From Buttiauxella noackiae ATCC 51607 (lineage in GTDB: Bacteria; Pseudomonadota; Gammaproteobacteria; Enterobacterales; Enterobacteriaceae): a stretch of 64,000 bases of DNA. The stretch covers positions 124,001-188,000 of the forward strand of contig NZ_LXEO01000025.1 of assembly GCF_001654865.1 (NCBI RefSeq). Reading direction: 5' to 3'. The number at the start of each line of letters is the position of its first letter. Position 1 is the first letter of the stretch. Both the position numbers and the translations under genes were made by a program. This document shows positions 10,192 through 21,387 of this stretch, one piece after another. The notes beneath the pieces are model-generated. The model was given only the letters and a program-made list of their open reading frames with translations, made no database searches and was not told the DNA's origin.

Positions 10192-11787
10192 TTAACCATC
10201 AATCCCTTTACTACGCAGGTAATCTTCGTAGCCACCGGTAAAGTCAATCAAGCGCTCTGGCGTAATCTCAATCACGCGGGTTGCCAGCGAGCTAACAAAT
10301 TCACGGTCATGAGAAACGAAGATCAGCGTACCTGGGTACATTTCCAGCGCCATGTTCAGCGATTCAATGGATTCCATATCCAGGTGGTTGGTCGGTTCAT
10401 CCATGACCAGAACGTTAGGACGTTCCATCATTAATTTACCAAACAGCATGCGGCCTTTCTCACCACCGGACAGCACCTTCGCAGGCTTTTTGATATCGTC
10501 CTGGCTGAACAGCAAACGGCCAAGGATGCTGCGCACCGCTTGCTCGTCGTCACCTTCTTGCATCCACTGGCTCATCCAGTCGAACACCGTCAGGTCATTT
10601 TCAAATTCGTATTCGTGATCCTGTGCGTAATAGCCGATTTGCACATTCTCAGACCACTTCACAGTACCTGCATCTGGAGTCAGTTCAGCAACCAGCGTTT
10701 TAAGCAACGTGGATTTACCCACGCCGTTGGTACCCAGAATGGCGAGTTTCTCACCCACTTCCAGCAGCATGTTAACGCCTTTGAACAGCGGGCCATTATC
10801 AAAGCCTTTCGCCAGACCTTCAACTTCAAGCGCATTACGGAACAGTTTCTTGTCCTGCTCGAAGCGAATGAACGGGTTCTGACGGCTGGATGCTTTAACT
10901 TCGTCCAGTTTGATTTTATCAATCTGGCGAGCACGAGAAGTCGCCTGGCGAGATTTAGACGCGTTGGCGCTAAAGCGGCTAACGAAGGATTGCAGATCAG
11001 CAATCTGCGCTTTTTTCTTCGCGTTATCAGACAACAGACGTTCACGTACTTGTGTTGCTGCTGTCATGTATTCATCGTAGTTGCCTGGATAAACACGCAG
11101 TTCGCCATAGTCCAGATCCGCCATGTGAGTACAAACCATGTTCAGAAAGTGACGATCGTGCGAAATGATGATCATGGTGCTGTTACGTTCGTTGAGCACG
11201 GTTTCCAGCCAACGAATGGTGTCGATGTCCAGGTTGTTCGTCGGTTCATCAAGCAGCAGGATTTCTGGGTTTGAGAACAGTGCCTGCGCCAGCAACACGC
11301 GCAGTTTCCAGCCAGGAGCCACTTCGCTCATCGGGCCGTAATGTTGTTCTACAGGAATGCCTACGCCTAACAGCAGTTCACCTGCGCGAGCTTCAGCGGT
11401 GTAACCGTCCATCTCGCCGTAAAGGACTTCCAGGTCAGCTACTTTGTAGCCGTCTTCTTCGCTCATCTCTGGTAACGCGTAAATGCGGTCGCGCTCTTCT
11501 TTTACTTCCCAGAGTTCAGCATGGCCCATGATAACCGTGTCGAGAACGGTGAATTTTTCAAAGGCAAATTGATCCTGACGCAACTTACCGAGGCGTTCGT
11601 TCGGATCAAGTGAAACGTTACCCAGCGTTGGCTCTAAATCGCCACCGAGGATCTTCATAAAGGTAGACTTGCCGCTACCGTTAGCGCCGATCAAGCCGTA
11701 ACGGTTGCCGCCGCCAAATTTGACAGAAATATTTTCAAACAACGGCTTACTGCCGAACTGCATTGTGACGTTACTGGAAACTAGCAC
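10192..11787 (-). CDS. ybiT: ABC-F family ATPase
   Basis: YbiT is a soluble ABC-F protein. Members bind the ribosomal E site and regulate or rescue translation. The 531-residue protein (E. coli 530) carries two ABC domains with Walker A motifs GANGSGKST (about residue 36) and GTNGVGKST (about 352). The second-domain signature is LSGGEKGR, and the linker is charged. [11 protein letters not shown] and [11 protein letters not shown] are the Walker B regions. No transmembrane partner is encoded nearby, as expected for ABC-F. It is single-gene, with its own terminator, and is divergent from ldtB. Confidence 0.96.
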   Translation of the reverse strand: MLVSSNVTMQFGSKPLFENISVKFGGGNRYGLIGANGSGKSTFMKILGGDLEPTLGNVSLDPNERLGKLRQDQFAFEKFTVLDTVIMGHAELWEVKEERDRIYALPEMSEEDGYKVADLEVLYGEMDGYTAEARAGELLLGVGIPVEQHYGPMSEVAPGWKLRVLLAQALFSNPEILLLDEPTNNLDIDTIRWLETVLNERNSTMIIISHDRHFLNMVCTHMADLDYGELRVYPGNYDEYMTAATQVRERLLSDNAKKKAQIADLQSFVSRFSANASKSRQATSRARQIDKIKLDEVKASSRQNPFIRFEQDKKLFRNALEVEGLAKGFDNGPLFKGVNMLLEVGEKLAILGTNGVGKSTLLKTLVAELTPDAGTVKWSENVQIGYYAQDHEYEFENDLTVFDWMSQWMQEGDDEQAVRSILGRLLFSQDDIKKPAKVLSGGEKGRMLFGKLMMERPNVLVMDEPTNHLDMESIESLNMALEMYPGTLIFVSHDREFVSSLATRVIEITPERLIDFTGGYEDYLRSKGIDG

Positions 11788-12021
11788 AGAGATGTCCTGG
11801 TAATAGAAAGTTTGTAATATGTGAAATCGAGCACATTATGCCATAACTCAACGTGCAGATCGCTCTGCTTGTGCGCTGGCGATAAAATAATCAATGTGCA
11901 AAAAAGTGTGATTTAATCCACATCTGATTTCCCAGGCTGAGGGAATGCACATATAATGCGCGCTCAATTCGCTCCGTTTCTTCACTAACTAGCCTGCATG
12001 GCCATAAATACATTGCATAAC

Positions 12022-12942
12022 ATGAATATGAAACTACGCACAATTTTACTGGCATTTGTGGCTGTTGTGGCTTTTAGCAAAACAGCTTCTGCCGTGACCT
12101 ATCCTCTGCCAACCGATGGCAGCCGTCTGATTGGTCAAAACCAGGTTGTCACCATTCCTGAAGGTAGCACCGCACCGCTGGAAGAATATGCAGCGCGTTA
12201 CCAAATGGGCCTTTCCAACATGTTGGAAGCAAACCCAGGCGTTGACCCGTATTTGCCAAAACCAGGCACTATCCTGAACATTCCTCAGCAGCTCATCCTG
12301 CCGGATACCGTTCATGAAGGCATTGTTATCAACAGTGCTGAAATGCGCCTCTACTATTACCCGGCGGGTACTAACACGGTAATCGTGTTGCCAATCGGTA
12401 TCGGCCAGTTGGGTAAAGACACCCCACTGAACTGGACGACCAAAGTAGAACGTAAGAAAGCAGGCCCGACCTGGACCCCGACTGCGAAAATGCATGCGGA
12501 ATACATCGCTGCAGGTACTCCATTACCCGCCGTTGTTCCAGCTGGCCCAGACAACCCAATGGGTCTGTATGCACTGTACATTGGCCGCCTGTATGCAATT
12601 CACGGTACCAACGCTAACTTTGGTATCGGCCTGCGTGTAAGCCACGGTTGTGTGCGTCTGCGTAATGAAGACATCAAGTTCCTGTTCGAGAAAGTGCCGG
12701 TCGGTACTCGTGTTCAGTTCATCAATGAACCAGTGAAAGCAACTGTTGAGCCAGATGGTTCGCGTTACATTGAAGTACACAACCCGCTGTCTACGACTGA
12801 AGAGCAGTTCAACTCGACTGAAATCGTGCCAATCACGCTGAAAAGCAATGTGACCGCGATTACTGCTCAGCCTGATGTTGATAGCGCCGTGGTTGACCAG
12901 GCTATTTTGGGCCGTTCCGGTATGCCGGTTCGCCTGAACTAA
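12022..12942 (+). CDS. ldtB: L,D-transpeptidase that attaches Braun lipoprotein to peptidoglycan
   Basis: LdtB (YbiS) is periplasmic and links the C-terminal lysine of Lpp to diaminopimelate in peptidoglycan. The start at 12022 (MNMKLRT) gives 306 residues, the E. coli length; an in-frame ATG at 11998 adds eight residues and is less likely. A Sec signal peptide ends near TASA, followed by a LysM-like segment (residues about 40-95) and the YkuD catalytic domain with [10 protein letters not shown] and the active-site SHGCVRL cysteine. A strong terminator follows at 12957. Confidence 0.95.
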   Translation: MNMKLRTILLAFVAVVAFSKTASAVTYPLPTDGSRLIGQNQVVTIPEGSTAPLEEYAARYQMGLSNMLEANPGVDPYLPKPGTILNIPQQLILPDTVHEGIVINSAEMRLYYYPAGTNTVIVLPIGIGQLGKDTPLNWTTKVERKKAGPTWTPTAKMHAEYIAAGTPLPAVVPAGPDNPMGLYALYIGRLYAIHGTNANFGIGLRVSHGCVRLRNEDIKFLFEKVPVGTRVQFINEPVKATVEPDGSRYIEVHNPLSTTEEQFNSTEIVPITLKSNVTAITAQPDVDSAVVDQAILGRSGMPVRLN

Positions 12943-12956
12943 TCCATTGCTTGAGC

Positions 12957-12985
12957 AAAAAAGCGACCTGCGGGTCGCTTTTTTT
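12957..12985 (+). terminator. Terminator of ldtB
   Basis: GC-rich stem AAGCGACC / GGTCGCTT with a short loop and seven T residues, 14 bp after the ldtB stop. The synteny break with yohJ lies just beyond it. Confidence 0.9.
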
Positions 12986-13072
12986 ATGCCTGCAAAACAT
13001 GATGCTGTAAGAATGCCCAAAACATTCTGGAAAGTTCCTTTGAGGAATATTTGGTATGCTCATAATTCATGA

Positions 13073-13110
13073 TGTGATCGGTAGCACATTTTAAGCTTTA
13101 ATTGTATGAT
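13073..13110 (+). promoter_or_regulatory. Probable CRP site and -10 box of yohJK
   Basis: TGTGATCGGTAGCACA (13073-13088) matches the CRP consensus TGTGA-N6-TCACA at nine of ten positions. TATGAT at 13105-13110 is a good -10 element, and the yohJ ATG follows 27 bp later. The spacing fits roughly a class II CRP-activated promoter, but the start point is not proven. Confidence 0.55.
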
Positions 13111-13137
13111 GAATGCGTTTCTTAAAGGGTAATCACC

Positions 13138-13539
13138 ATGCGTAACTTGCTCACCGTAATTTGGCACTACCTGCGATCTTTTATTTTAATTTACATATGC
13201 TTATATGCTGGCATCGCCATCTCTTCACTGCTACCAATCACCATCCCCGGCAGCATTATCGGCATGTTAATCCTGTTTATTTTGCTGTCTCTGCAAATCA
13301 TGCCAGCGAAGTGGGTTAAGCCAGGTTGCCATCTGCTGATTCGTTATATGGCGCTTCTCTTTGTACCGATTGGCGTGGGCGTTATGCAGTATGTCGATGT
13401 GATCAAGCAGCAATTTGGCCCGGTGGTGGTTTCCTGTTTTATCAGTACCTTAGTGGTGTTAGTCATCGTGAGCTGGAGCTCTCATCTGGTGCACGGCGAA
13501 CGTAAAGTTGTGGGTGAAAGTGAGGGTAAAACAAAATGA
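13138..13539 (+). CDS. yohJ: LrgA/CidA-family membrane protein
   Basis: A 133-residue protein (E. coli YohJ 132) with four predicted membrane helices and the family segment [17 protein letters not shown]. LrgA/CidA proteins are small holin-like inner-membrane proteins that pair with an LrgB/CidB partner. E. coli YohJK has been linked to organic-acid export or tolerance. yohK starts inside the last codons (ATGA overlap), so the two are co-translated. cdd follows, as in E. coli. Confidence 0.92.
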   Translation: MRNLLTVIWHYLRSFILIYICLYAGIAISSLLPITIPGSIIGMLILFILLSLQIMPAKWVKPGCHLLIRYMALLFVPIGVGVMQYVDVIKQQFGPVVVSCFISTLVVLVIVSWSSHLVHGERKVVGESEGKTK

Positions 13540-14231
13540 TGCATCATATCTGGTGGTCTTTACCTTTAACGGTGGTGACTTTCTTTCTCGCCCGCCAAAT
13601 CGGAATGCGTTATAAGTCACCGCTGCTGAACCCGCTACTGGTTTCGATGATTGTTATCATCCCTATTCTGGTGTTTACCAGCACACCTTATGATCACTAT
13701 TTTGCCGGCAGTAAAGTACTGAACGATTTGCTGCAACCGGCTGTAGTGGCCCTCGCGTTCCCACTGTATGAACAGCTTCACCAGATTCGTGCACGTTGGA
13801 AATCCATTATCACCATCTGTTTTATTGGCAGCATGGTGGCGATGATTACCGGTACATCCATTGCATTATTAATGGGTGCCACACCGCAAATAGCAGCGTC
13901 AATATTACCTAAGTCTGTTACAACACCGATTGCCATGGCTGTGGGTGGCAGTATTGGCGGCATCCCGGCAATTAGCGCCGTATGCGTGATTTTCGTGGGG
14001 ATTCTGGGCGCAGTATTCGGTCATAGCATTTTGAATCTGATGGGTATTAAAACCAAATCGTCTCGCGGTTTATCGATGGGGGCTGCCTCCCACGCGCTGG
14101 GTACCGCACGATGTGCTGAGATGGATTTTCAGGAAGGTGCTTTTAGCTCACTGGCACTGGTAATTTGCGGCATCATCACTTCCCTGGTTGCTCCGTTCTT
14201 ATTCCCGGTGATTTTGGCTGTGTTTGGTTAA
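13536..14231 (+). CDS. yohK: LrgB/CidB-family membrane protein
   Basis: The 231-residue polytopic protein has the LrgB-family sequence [17 protein letters not shown] and a C-terminal [13 protein letters not shown] segment. It overlaps yohJ by four bases and presumably forms a transport or pore complex with it in the inner membrane. Length matches E. coli YohK (231). Confidence 0.92.
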   Translation: MMHHIWWSLPLTVVTFFLARQIGMRYKSPLLNPLLVSMIVIIPILVFTSTPYDHYFAGSKVLNDLLQPAVVALAFPLYEQLHQIRARWKSIITICFIGSMVAMITGTSIALLMGATPQIAASILPKSVTTPIAMAVGGSIGGIPAISAVCVIFVGILGAVFGHSILNLMGIKTKSSRGLSMGAASHALGTARCAEMDFQEGAFSSLALVICGIITSLVAPFLFPVILAVFG

Positions 14232-14272
14232 AACTTGCGAGAGATCGCGCAATTTTGTTCTTTATTTCATAT

Positions 14273-14302
14273 GTTGCATTTGTAATTAGATAAAGATCAC
14301 AT
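14273..14302 (+). promoter_or_regulatory. Candidate CytR octamer and CRP site upstream of cdd
   Basis: GTTGCATT at 14273-14280 is the CytR recognition octamer. Next to it, TTAGA-taaaga-TCACA (14286-14301) is a CRP site with a good right half and a weak left half. E. coli cdd is activated by CRP and repressed by CytR through adjacent sites, so the arrangement is expected here. Confidence 0.5.
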
Positions 14303-14361
14303 ATAAAGCCCATACAGACCCGTAAACTGCGGTTCAATTACTTGTTATGAGGCTACTACTT

Positions 14362-15246
14362 ATGCGCTCACGTTTTCAGGCTGCTCTCGCACAGCTCCCG
14401 GCTTCTTTGCAAGCCGCTTTGCAACCCTTGATAGCTGATTCTCACTTCCCGGCAATGTTTAGTGCAACGGAAGTCGATTCACTGAAAGCCCAGACTGGCC
14501 TTGATGACGATGCACTGGCATTCGCTTTGCTGCCACTTGCTGCCGCTTGTGCTCGTGCTGATTTATCTCAGTTCTATGTTGGTGCAGTGGCGCGTGGCGT
14601 AAGCGGTAATCTCTATTTTGGCGGCAATATGGAGTTTCTTGGCTCCACCATGCAGCAGACCGTTCATGCCGAGCAAAGCGCGATTACTCACGCGTGGATG
14701 CGCGATGAAAAAGCCCTTGCAGCAATTACCGTTAACTACACGCCATGTGGGCACTGCCGCCAGTTTATGAATGAACTGAACAGCGGCGTGGCATTGCGCA
14801 TTAACCTTCCAGGTCGTAAGCCTGCAACCCTCGGCGACTATTTGCCAGATGCCTTTGGTCCTCGCGATTTAGAAATCAAAACATTACTGCTTGACGCAAT
14901 GGATCATGGCTTTGCACTGCACGGTGACCAGCTAAGTCAGGCGGCTATTGCAGCAGCAAACCGCAGCCATGCGCCATACAGTAATGCGCCTTCTGGTGTT
15001 GCACTGGAAATGCGCGACGGAACGATTTTCAAAGGAAGTTATGCTGAAAACGCAGCATTCAACCCTTCCCTGCCGCCACTGCAAGCTGCATTGAATCTGC
15101 TTAGCCTCTCAGGCTATGACTACAATGAAATTCAGCGAGCGATCCTTGCAGAAAAAGCCGATGCGCCATTGACGCAGTGGGATGCCACTGCCGCAACCCT
15201 GAAAGCGTTGGGCTGCCTGAATATCGACCGTGCACTTCTAAGCTAG
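14362..15246 (+). CDS. cdd: Cytidine deaminase
   Basis: Cdd deaminates cytidine and deoxycytidine to the uridine forms for pyrimidine salvage. The start at 14362 (MRSRFQAAL) gives 294 residues, exactly the E. coli length, with GAGG nine bases upstream; an in-frame ATG at 14347 is too early. Zinc ligands and the catalytic glutamate are in VHAEQSAI and [11 protein letters not shown], about residues 102-132. The second, catalytically inactive domain of the long enterobacterial form is complete. Confidence 0.97.
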   Translation: MRSRFQAALAQLPASLQAALQPLIADSHFPAMFSATEVDSLKAQTGLDDDALAFALLPLAAACARADLSQFYVGAVARGVSGNLYFGGNMEFLGSTMQQTVHAEQSAITHAWMRDEKALAAITVNYTPCGHCRQFMNELNSGVALRINLPGRKPATLGDYLPDAFGPRDLEIKTLLLDAMDHGFALHGDQLSQAAIAAANRSHAPYSNAPSGVALEMRDGTIFKGSYAENAAFNPSLPPLQAALNLLSLSGYDYNEIQRAILAEKADAPLTQWDATAATLKALGCLNIDRALLS

Positions 15247-15252
15247 AAACCA

Positions 15253-15280
15253 CAGAACGGGCGTAAATGCGCCCGTTCTG
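15253..15280 (+). terminator. Hairpin after cdd
   Basis: An 11-bp perfect stem, CAGAACGGGCG / CGCCCGTTCTG, lies seven bases after cdd. No long T run follows (GCGAATTTTA), so it is either a weak terminator or an mRNA-end hairpin. Confidence 0.6.
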
Positions 15281-15347
15281 GCGAATTTTAATTCAACCAA
15301 CTCCACGAATCTTGCTCTTAACCACCAGGTAAAGTAGCCTTGAATAA

Positions 15348-16097
<750 letters not shown>

Positions 16098-16114
16098 AGG
16101 CAAGCCAAAACGCA

Positions 16115-16147
16115 TAAAAAAACCCGCACATATCTTCCTGTGCGGGT
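16115..16147 (-). terminator. Terminator of mglBAC
   Basis: The stem ACCCGCACA / TGTGCGGGT (16122-16147) is followed on the minus strand by TTTTTTTATG, 20 bp after mglC. sanA converges on it, so it may act in both directions. Confidence 0.85.
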
Positions 16148-16166
16148 CTTGGTAAAACAATGAATA

Positions 16167-17177
16167 TTACTTCTTACGCGCGTACTTCAGGGAATCCAGA
16201 GCTACTGCGAAGATAATAATCGCGCCTTTGATAATATACTGCCAGTAAGGGTTTACGCCGATATACGTCAGGCCGTAGTTGATTACCGTAAAGATGATGA
16301 CACCGGTAACCACGCCGACAACCGTACCCACACCGCCGCTGAACGACACGCCACCAACTACGCACGCCGCAATCGCATCGAGTTCATACATAAAGCCGAG
16401 GTTGTTGGTTGCAGAACCGATACGACCTGCTTCTAACATCCCACCGAAGGCGTAGAACACACCTGACAACGCATAAATCATGATCAGGTTCAGTGCAACG
16501 TTAACGCCTGAAACTTTAGCCGCTTCCGGGTTACCACCGATAGCGAAGATGTTCTTACCGAAGCGAGTTTTGTTCCACAGTACCCAGACGAACATCACAG
16601 CAAATAACGCATAGAAGGTTATGTAGGAAAGCCGGAAACTACCTAATGCAATAAAGCCCTGGGTAAACGTCGAGAACTGCGATTCAAAACCAGAAACCGG
16701 CGATGCTCCGACAAAGTCGTAATAAAGGGAGTTAATGCCATAAACGATAATCATGGTACCCAAAGTGGTGATAAACGGCGTCACGTTCAGGTAGGCGATG
16801 ATAATTCCGTTCACCAGGCCAATGACCGCACCGATAGAGCACACGATCAGCAGTACCATCGGGATAGGCAGGCTGTGCATGTCAGGGAAAACTTTATTAA
16901 CGTTATCCATTGATTGCAGCAGTGTAGCCGCGATTACTGCCGCAAGCCCCACCTGACGACCAGCAGAAAGGTCAGTACCCTGGGTCACAATCAGCCCAGC
17001 TACACCCAGTGCAATAATAATACGCACGGAGGATTGGGTCAGAATATTACTTAAGTTGAGTAAACTTAAAAACGTCGGATCCTGGAAAATAATAATTGCC
17101 AGCAGCACCAGCAAAACGACATAAATGCCGCCTTCTTTCAGATAAGTTAGAAAACTTTTCTTATTTAACGCACTCAT
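16167..17177 (-). CDS. mglC: Galactose/methyl-galactoside ABC importer, permease
   Basis: MglC is the membrane subunit of the high-affinity D-galactose/methyl-beta-galactoside importer MglBAC. The ATG at 17177 (MSALNKKSF) has AGGGG upstream and gives 336 residues, as in E. coli. Eight to ten membrane segments and the conserved GLIVTQGTDLSAGRQVG and AIGGNPEAAKVSGVNV regions are present. It follows mglA by 20 bp and ends the operon. Confidence 0.97.
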   Translation of the reverse strand: MSALNKKSFLTYLKEGGIYVVLLVLLAIIIFQDPTFLSLLNLSNILTQSSVRIIIALGVAGLIVTQGTDLSAGRQVGLAAVIAATLLQSMDNVNKVFPDMHSLPIPMVLLIVCSIGAVIGLVNGIIIAYLNVTPFITTLGTMIIVYGINSLYYDFVGASPVSGFESQFSTFTQGFIALGSFRLSYITFYALFAVMFVWVLWNKTRFGKNIFAIGGNPEAAKVSGVNVALNLIMIYALSGVFYAFGGMLEAGRIGSATNNLGFMYELDAIAACVVGGVSFSGGVGTVVGVVTGVIIFTVINYGLTYIGVNPYWQYIIKGAIIIFAVALDSLKYARKK

Positions 17178-17197
17178 TTTCAATAGCCCCTAAATTA

Positions 17198-18718
17198 TCA
17201 AAGATGCACTGACGCAAGACGTAATATTTCGTTCTGCGTGGTTGTTTTAGTGTCTACAATTCCGGCAACAAGGCCATTACTCATTACCAAAATACGATCT
17301 GTAATCCCTAACAACTCCGGCATTTCGGACGAAATAATAATGATTCCTTTCCCTTTCTTAGCAAGTTCAGCAATCAGCTGATAAATTTCAAACTTAGCAC
17401 CAACATCGATTCCACGAGTTGGCTCATCCAGCATTAAGATTTCAGGCTGTGTTAATAACCAACGCCCGATAATAACTTTCTGTTGGTTACCACCAGATAG
17501 CGAACCAATGGAAGTACGGTGACCAGGTGTTTTTACACGCATTGAGTCAATTACCCATTGGGTATCACTTTTCATGCGTGAATTATCTAATAAGCCAACT
17601 TTATTTTTATAATTGCGAATATTAGAAATCAGCGAGTTAAAACCGATATCCAGATAAGCGTAAATCCCCGTCGAGCGACGCTCTTCAGTCACTAACGCAA
17701 AACCATGGTTAATCGCTTCATTCGCCGAATGGTTATTAATTTTTTTACCGTGCAGGTTAATGGTTCCGGCAGATTTCTCGCGGATACCAAATAACGTTTC
17801 AACGATATCAGTACGCTTTGCACCAACCAGGCCGGCAATACCGAGGATCTCCCCTTTATGCAAATCGAAGGAGACATCACGAATCGAAGGCTGACGCAAC
17901 GAAGTCAAATTACGCACCTCCAAAATCACGTCACCCGGCACGTTCTCTTTTGTCGGGAAGCGTTGGTTCAGAGAGCGCCCAACCATCATGGAAATGATTT
18001 TGTCCATATCCAGCCCTTCTAATGGCTGGGTGGCAATCCATTGTCCGTCACGCAAGATGGTTATTTCATCACACAACTGGAAGATCTCTTCCATTTTGTG
18101 AGAGATATAAACAATGCCGCAACCACGTTCTTTTAATTTACGAATGATTTTGAAAAGGTGGTTAACTTCCTTTTCTGTCAGTGAGGATGTTGGCTCATCC
18201 ATAATGACGATTTTGGCATTGTAAGAGAACGCTTTAGCGATTTCGATCATCTGCATTTGTGAAACTGACAACGTACCAACGCGGGCACGTGGGTCAATAT
18301 CAATATCCAGTTCATCAAAGATATGTTTGGTATCACGGTACATTTTGTCTTGATCAACAAATACACCTTTAGTTGGGTAACGCCCCAGCCACATGTTATC
18401 CATTACGGTACGTTGTAAAACCAGGTTAAGTTCCTGGTGCACCATGGAGATACCATTTTCCAGCGCTTCTTTGGTGCTGGAAAAATTAACTTCATTTCCC
18501 TGAAAAAGGATGCTGCCGGAATCTTTGGCATAGATCCCAAAAAGACATTTTAATAACGTTGATTTACCAGCCCCGTTTTCACCCATTAATGCGTGAATAG
18601 AATGAGGACGGACTTTTAAATTAACATTATCCAATGCCTTAACGCCGGGGAATGATTTATTAATGTTGGTCATTTCCAACAAATATTCCGACGACTGATT
18701 TGTAATATTGTCGACCAT
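17198..18718 (-). CDS. mglA: Galactose/methyl-galactoside ABC importer, ATPase
   Basis: MglA energises galactose import. The start at 18718 ([10 protein letters not shown]) gives 506 residues, equal to E. coli; the frame stays open further upstream but that part runs into an ERIC element and has no homology. The N-terminal ABC domain has GENGAGKST near residue 43 and LSVSQMQM; the second has the degenerate GLVGAKRTD typical of this family and LSGGNQQK. An ERIC repeat separates it from mglB, which may lower its expression relative to the binding protein. Confidence 0.96.
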   Translation of the reverse strand: MVDNITNQSSEYLLEMTNINKSFPGVKALDNVNLKVRPHSIHALMGENGAGKSTLLKCLFGIYAKDSGSILFQGNEVNFSSTKEALENGISMVHQELNLVLQRTVMDNMWLGRYPTKGVFVDQDKMYRDTKHIFDELDIDIDPRARVGTLSVSQMQMIEIAKAFSYNAKIVIMDEPTSSLTEKEVNHLFKIIRKLKERGCGIVYISHKMEEIFQLCDEITILRDGQWIATQPLEGLDMDKIISMMVGRSLNQRFPTKENVPGDVILEVRNLTSLRQPSIRDVSFDLHKGEILGIAGLVGAKRTDIVETLFGIREKSAGTINLHGKKINNHSANEAINHGFALVTEERRSTGIYAYLDIGFNSLISNIRNYKNKVGLLDNSRMKSDTQWVIDSMRVKTPGHRTSIGSLSGGNQQKVIIGRWLLTQPEILMLDEPTRGIDVGAKFEIYQLIAELAKKGKGIIIISSEMPELLGITDRILVMSNGLVAGIVDTKTTTQNEILRLASVHL

Positions 18719-18803
18719 AATTACGGTTCCAATAGTGTCACTGAGTGGATTGAGCCGAACGCAAATTACGTCCGACTCGACACCGTTAAAACAATATCCA
18801 AAA

Positions 18804-18916
18804 TAATTCGAATTGCGCATAGGCGACAAGCTCGTGAATCCCCGGAAACTTACTCAAGTAAGTGACCGGGGTGAGCGAATGCAGTTAACGCATCAGCGGC
18901 TCGAAGTATGAAGAAT
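18804..18916. repeat. ERIC element between mglB and mglA
   Basis: The segment contains GTGAATCCCCGG, CTTACTCAAGTAAGTGAC, CGGGGTGAGCGAATGCAG and a GAAGTATGA end, matching the enterobacterial repetitive intergenic consensus. It starts about 85 bp upstream of mglA and ends a few bases from the mglB stop, so it is transcribed within the operon. Two relatives lie at 61490 and 61716. Confidence 0.9.
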
Positions 18917-18918
18917 AC

Positions 18919-19917
18919 TTATTTACCCGTAAATTCAGCCAGGTTGCTTTGATCAACGCCGACATATGGGATACGAACGATTTTGTCTTCGATTTTCCAC
19001 TTAGTGCCATCAGCGGCAGGCTTACCAGCAGCCAGGTTTTTAGCCAGGTCGAAGGTTGCTTTTGCCTGGTTGTTAGCATCGTTCAAAACGGTACCGGCCA
19101 TTGCGCCAGATTTAACCAGTGCCAGCGCTTCTGGCAGGGCATCTACACCAAATACTGGAATAGAAGATTTGTTGTGCGCTTTGAGCGCTTCAACTGCACC
19201 CATTGCCATCGCATCGTTGTTGGCGATAACCACTTCGATTTTGTTAGCGTTCGGGCCAGACAACCATGCGTCCATCTTATCTTTCGCCTGAGCGGTATCC
19301 CACATTGCAGTATCTAACTGCAGCTGTTGGGTTTTCAGACCTTTATTATTCAACTCTTTGATAACGTAGGTAGTACGCGCTTCAGCATCCGGGTGACCTG
19401 GTTCACCTTTGAGCAGTACGAACTGAATCTGACCATCTTTGTTCAGGTCCCAGGCCGGGTTAGCTGCCCAATGTTTTGCAATCAGGTCGCCCTGAATGAT
19501 GCCTGATTCTTTAGAGTCAGTACCGACGTAGTAAGCTTTGTCGTAGCTATCGAGCGCTTTACGAGAAGGTTCTTTGTTGTAGAACACGATTGGAATGTTC
19601 TGGCCGCGTGCTTTTTCGATAACAGTGCCAGCAGCAGCCGGGTCAACCAGGTTGATTGCCAGTGCTTTCACGCCTTTTGCCAACAGCACGTCAATCTGAT
19701 CGTTCTGCTTGGACTGGTCATTCTGAGAGTCGTTCATCAGCAGTTCTACGTCTGGCGAAGCTTTTGCATCTTTCTCAATCGCTTTGCGAACCACTGACAT
19801 AAAGTTATCGTCATATTTGTAAATGGTCACGCCAATACGGGTATCAGCTGCATGAGCGGCTGCGCCAAACAACATGCAAGACATAACGGCGGACAGGGTC
19901 AAAACCTTCTTATTCAT
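18919..19917 (-). CDS. mglB: D-galactose-binding periplasmic protein
   Basis: MglB captures galactose and glucose in the periplasm for MglAC and also serves as ligand sensor for the Trg chemoreceptor in E. coli. The 332-residue precursor has a signal peptide ending at AAHA (residue 23). The calcium-binding loop DLNKDGQIQ and the sugar-contacting segments [19 protein letters not shown] and [10 protein letters not shown] are intact. It is the first gene of the operon, downstream of the CRP/GalS-controlled promoter. Confidence 0.98.
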   Translation of the reverse strand: MNKKVLTLSAVMSCMLFGAAAHAADTRIGVTIYKYDDNFMSVVRKAIEKDAKASPDVELLMNDSQNDQSKQNDQIDVLLAKGVKALAINLVDPAAAGTVIEKARGQNIPIVFYNKEPSRKALDSYDKAYYVGTDSKESGIIQGDLIAKHWAANPAWDLNKDGQIQFVLLKGEPGHPDAEARTTYVIKELNNKGLKTQQLQLDTAMWDTAQAKDKMDAWLSGPNANKIEVVIANNDAMAMGAVEALKAHNKSSIPVFGVDALPEALALVKSGAMAGTVLNDANNQAKATFDLAKNLAAGKPAADGTKWKIEDKIVRIPYVGVDQSNLAEFTGK

Positions 19918-20136
19918 GGTATCTCCGGTTTTTTTGCAGGGTAGTTCTTAGGGGTATTCAGGCAGGCAGCGTTGTTACAAAAACGTTACTGAATGCCGAA
20001 AATTTTTCTGTTCTAAAAAACTCTTCCGTGTTCAATAACGTTCCATAACAGCTTTTATTGATAGTTTTTTGCCGAATACCTATACGTAAACTGATTATTC
20101 ACCGTTACATATAGTTTCAGCTGATAAGACGCTGAC

Positions 20137-20196
20137 ATCATAGTCATCGCATTGTTAATTAACTGTGAATTTACTCACAAATTGAAACCGGTTACA
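20137..20196 (-). promoter_or_regulatory. mgl promoter with CRP site and GalR/GalS operator
   Basis: TGTGA-atttac-TCACA at 20164-20179 is a perfect CRP consensus. TGAAACCGGTTACA at 20183-20196 matches the gal operator TGNAANCGNTTNCA at every fixed base. On the minus strand TATGAT (20137-20142) is a -10 box; with a start near 20130 the CRP site is centred at about -41.5. This is the E. coli mgl architecture. Confidence 0.88.
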
Positions 20197-20209
20197 TAAA
20201 AGACTTTTT

Positions 20210-21232
20210 TCAGAGAGTGATCGGTGCCGCAATTTGCCGTGGAGCAACAGAATGGCGGCGAACTAAAGTCGGCATAAAACAGTGTGTTGCACCATGATCG
20301 AGCGTTCCTGCCGCACCCTGTAATGCCAGTTCAGTGGCCAGTCTTGCCATTGAAACAATGGGATAGCGCACCGTTGTGAGTTGCGGATCGGTGTAACGCG
20401 CAATAGGAATATCATCAAAGCCAATCACAGAGACATGATGTGGCACGACAATGCCATTGTCTTTCAACGCAGTTAACGCACCTGCAGCCATGCTGTCGTT
20501 ATAGGCAAATACCGCACTAAGTTGCAGATTGCGGCCTAATAACTCGACCATTGCCGCTTCACCACCTTGCATATCGGGTGAACCCACACCTACCCAGCTT
20601 TCGGGCGGTACGATCCCCTGCTCACTCATGCCTCGCAGCCATCCTTCCCGACGCTGCGCGTTATCTTCAATTGCATGGCTCGATGCCAGATAACCGATGC
20701 GCTGATGGCCTTGATTAAACAGCATTCTTGTTGCCATCAAAGCACCGCTGACATTATCCAGCCCGACACATCGATGTTCGTACCCCGGAACAATGCGGTT
20801 AACCAGCACCATGCCTGGAATGTGATCGAGGAACTCGGCCAACTCTTTATCACCAAGTGCTTTAGCATGAACAATCAATGCGTTACATCGTTGACGGATC
20901 AATACTTCAATAGCATGACGCTCTTTTTCTTCCTGATGGTAGCTGTTGCCAATGAGCACATATTTGTTGTGCTCCTGTGCCACAACATCCACCGCTTTGA
21001 CCAATGCGCCAAAAAATGGATCGGAGACATCCATCACTACTACACCGATAGTATCGCTGACCTGCGTTGCCAGAGCCTGAGCGTTAGCATTCGGGCGATA
21101 GCCCAATTGCGCCACTGCCTGCATCACACTTTCACGGGTATCAGCACTGACCAGCGCGCTGTTATTGAGTACACGGGATACGGTCGCCACGGAGACGCCG
21201 GCGATTCGGGCAACGTCACGAATGGTGATCAT
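20210..21232 (-). CDS. galS: Galactose isorepressor
   Basis: GalS is the LacI-family repressor of the mgl operon and of its own gene, released by galactose or fucose. The start at the ATG at 21232 ([12 protein letters not shown]) gives 340 residues (E. coli 346); a GTG nine bases upstream is less likely. The helix-turn-helix [14 protein letters not shown] and hinge [11 protein letters not shown] are intact, and the C-terminal sugar domain contains [19 protein letters not shown]. GalR is a close paralogue, but the position upstream of mglB identifies GalS. Confidence 0.95.
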   Translation of the reverse strand: MITIRDVARIAGVSVATVSRVLNNSALVSADTRESVMQAVAQLGYRPNANAQALATQVSDTIGVVVMDVSDPFFGALVKAVDVVAQEHNKYVLIGNSYHQEEKERHAIEVLIRQRCNALIVHAKALGDKELAEFLDHIPGMVLVNRIVPGYEHRCVGLDNVSGALMATRMLFNQGHQRIGYLASSHAIEDNAQRREGWLRGMSEQGIVPPESWVGVGSPDMQGGEAAMVELLGRNLQLSAVFAYNDSMAAGALTALKDNGIVVPHHVSVIGFDDIPIARYTDPQLTTVRYPIVSMARLATELALQGAAGTLDHGATHCFMPTLVRRHSVAPRQIAAPITL

Positions 21233-21322
21233 ATTTATCACCAGGCGAAGGAGGAATTAGTCTCATGAATGCACCCTGTATATGGCAAGGTGGCTATTCT
21301 GGCAGCGACTTGGGAATGACTA

Positions 21323-21356
21323 CGTGAGGATGATCACATCAATGAAAACGCTTACA
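21323..21356 (-). promoter_or_regulatory. CRP site and gal operator controlling galS
   Basis: CGTGA-ggatga-TCACA (21323-21338) is a near-consensus CRP site, and TGAAAACGCTTACA (21343-21356) matches the gal operator at every fixed base. The order and spacing repeat the mgl promoter, so galS is probably autoregulated. A weaker CRP-like sequence, TGTGA-tgtata-TCATT, lies at 21374-21389. Confidence 0.8.
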
Positions 21357-21387
21357 TACATATCGTTAACGTTTGTGATGTATATCA

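Noticed and set aside
10540-11274. A 244-codon plus-strand frame opposite ybiT.
   Set aside because: It is antisense to a conserved ABC-F gene and its translation shows no domain; a shadow frame.
18719-18829. A longer N-terminus for MglA.
   Set aside because: The extra 37 codons run into the ERIC element and match nothing; the ATG at 18718 gives the family length.
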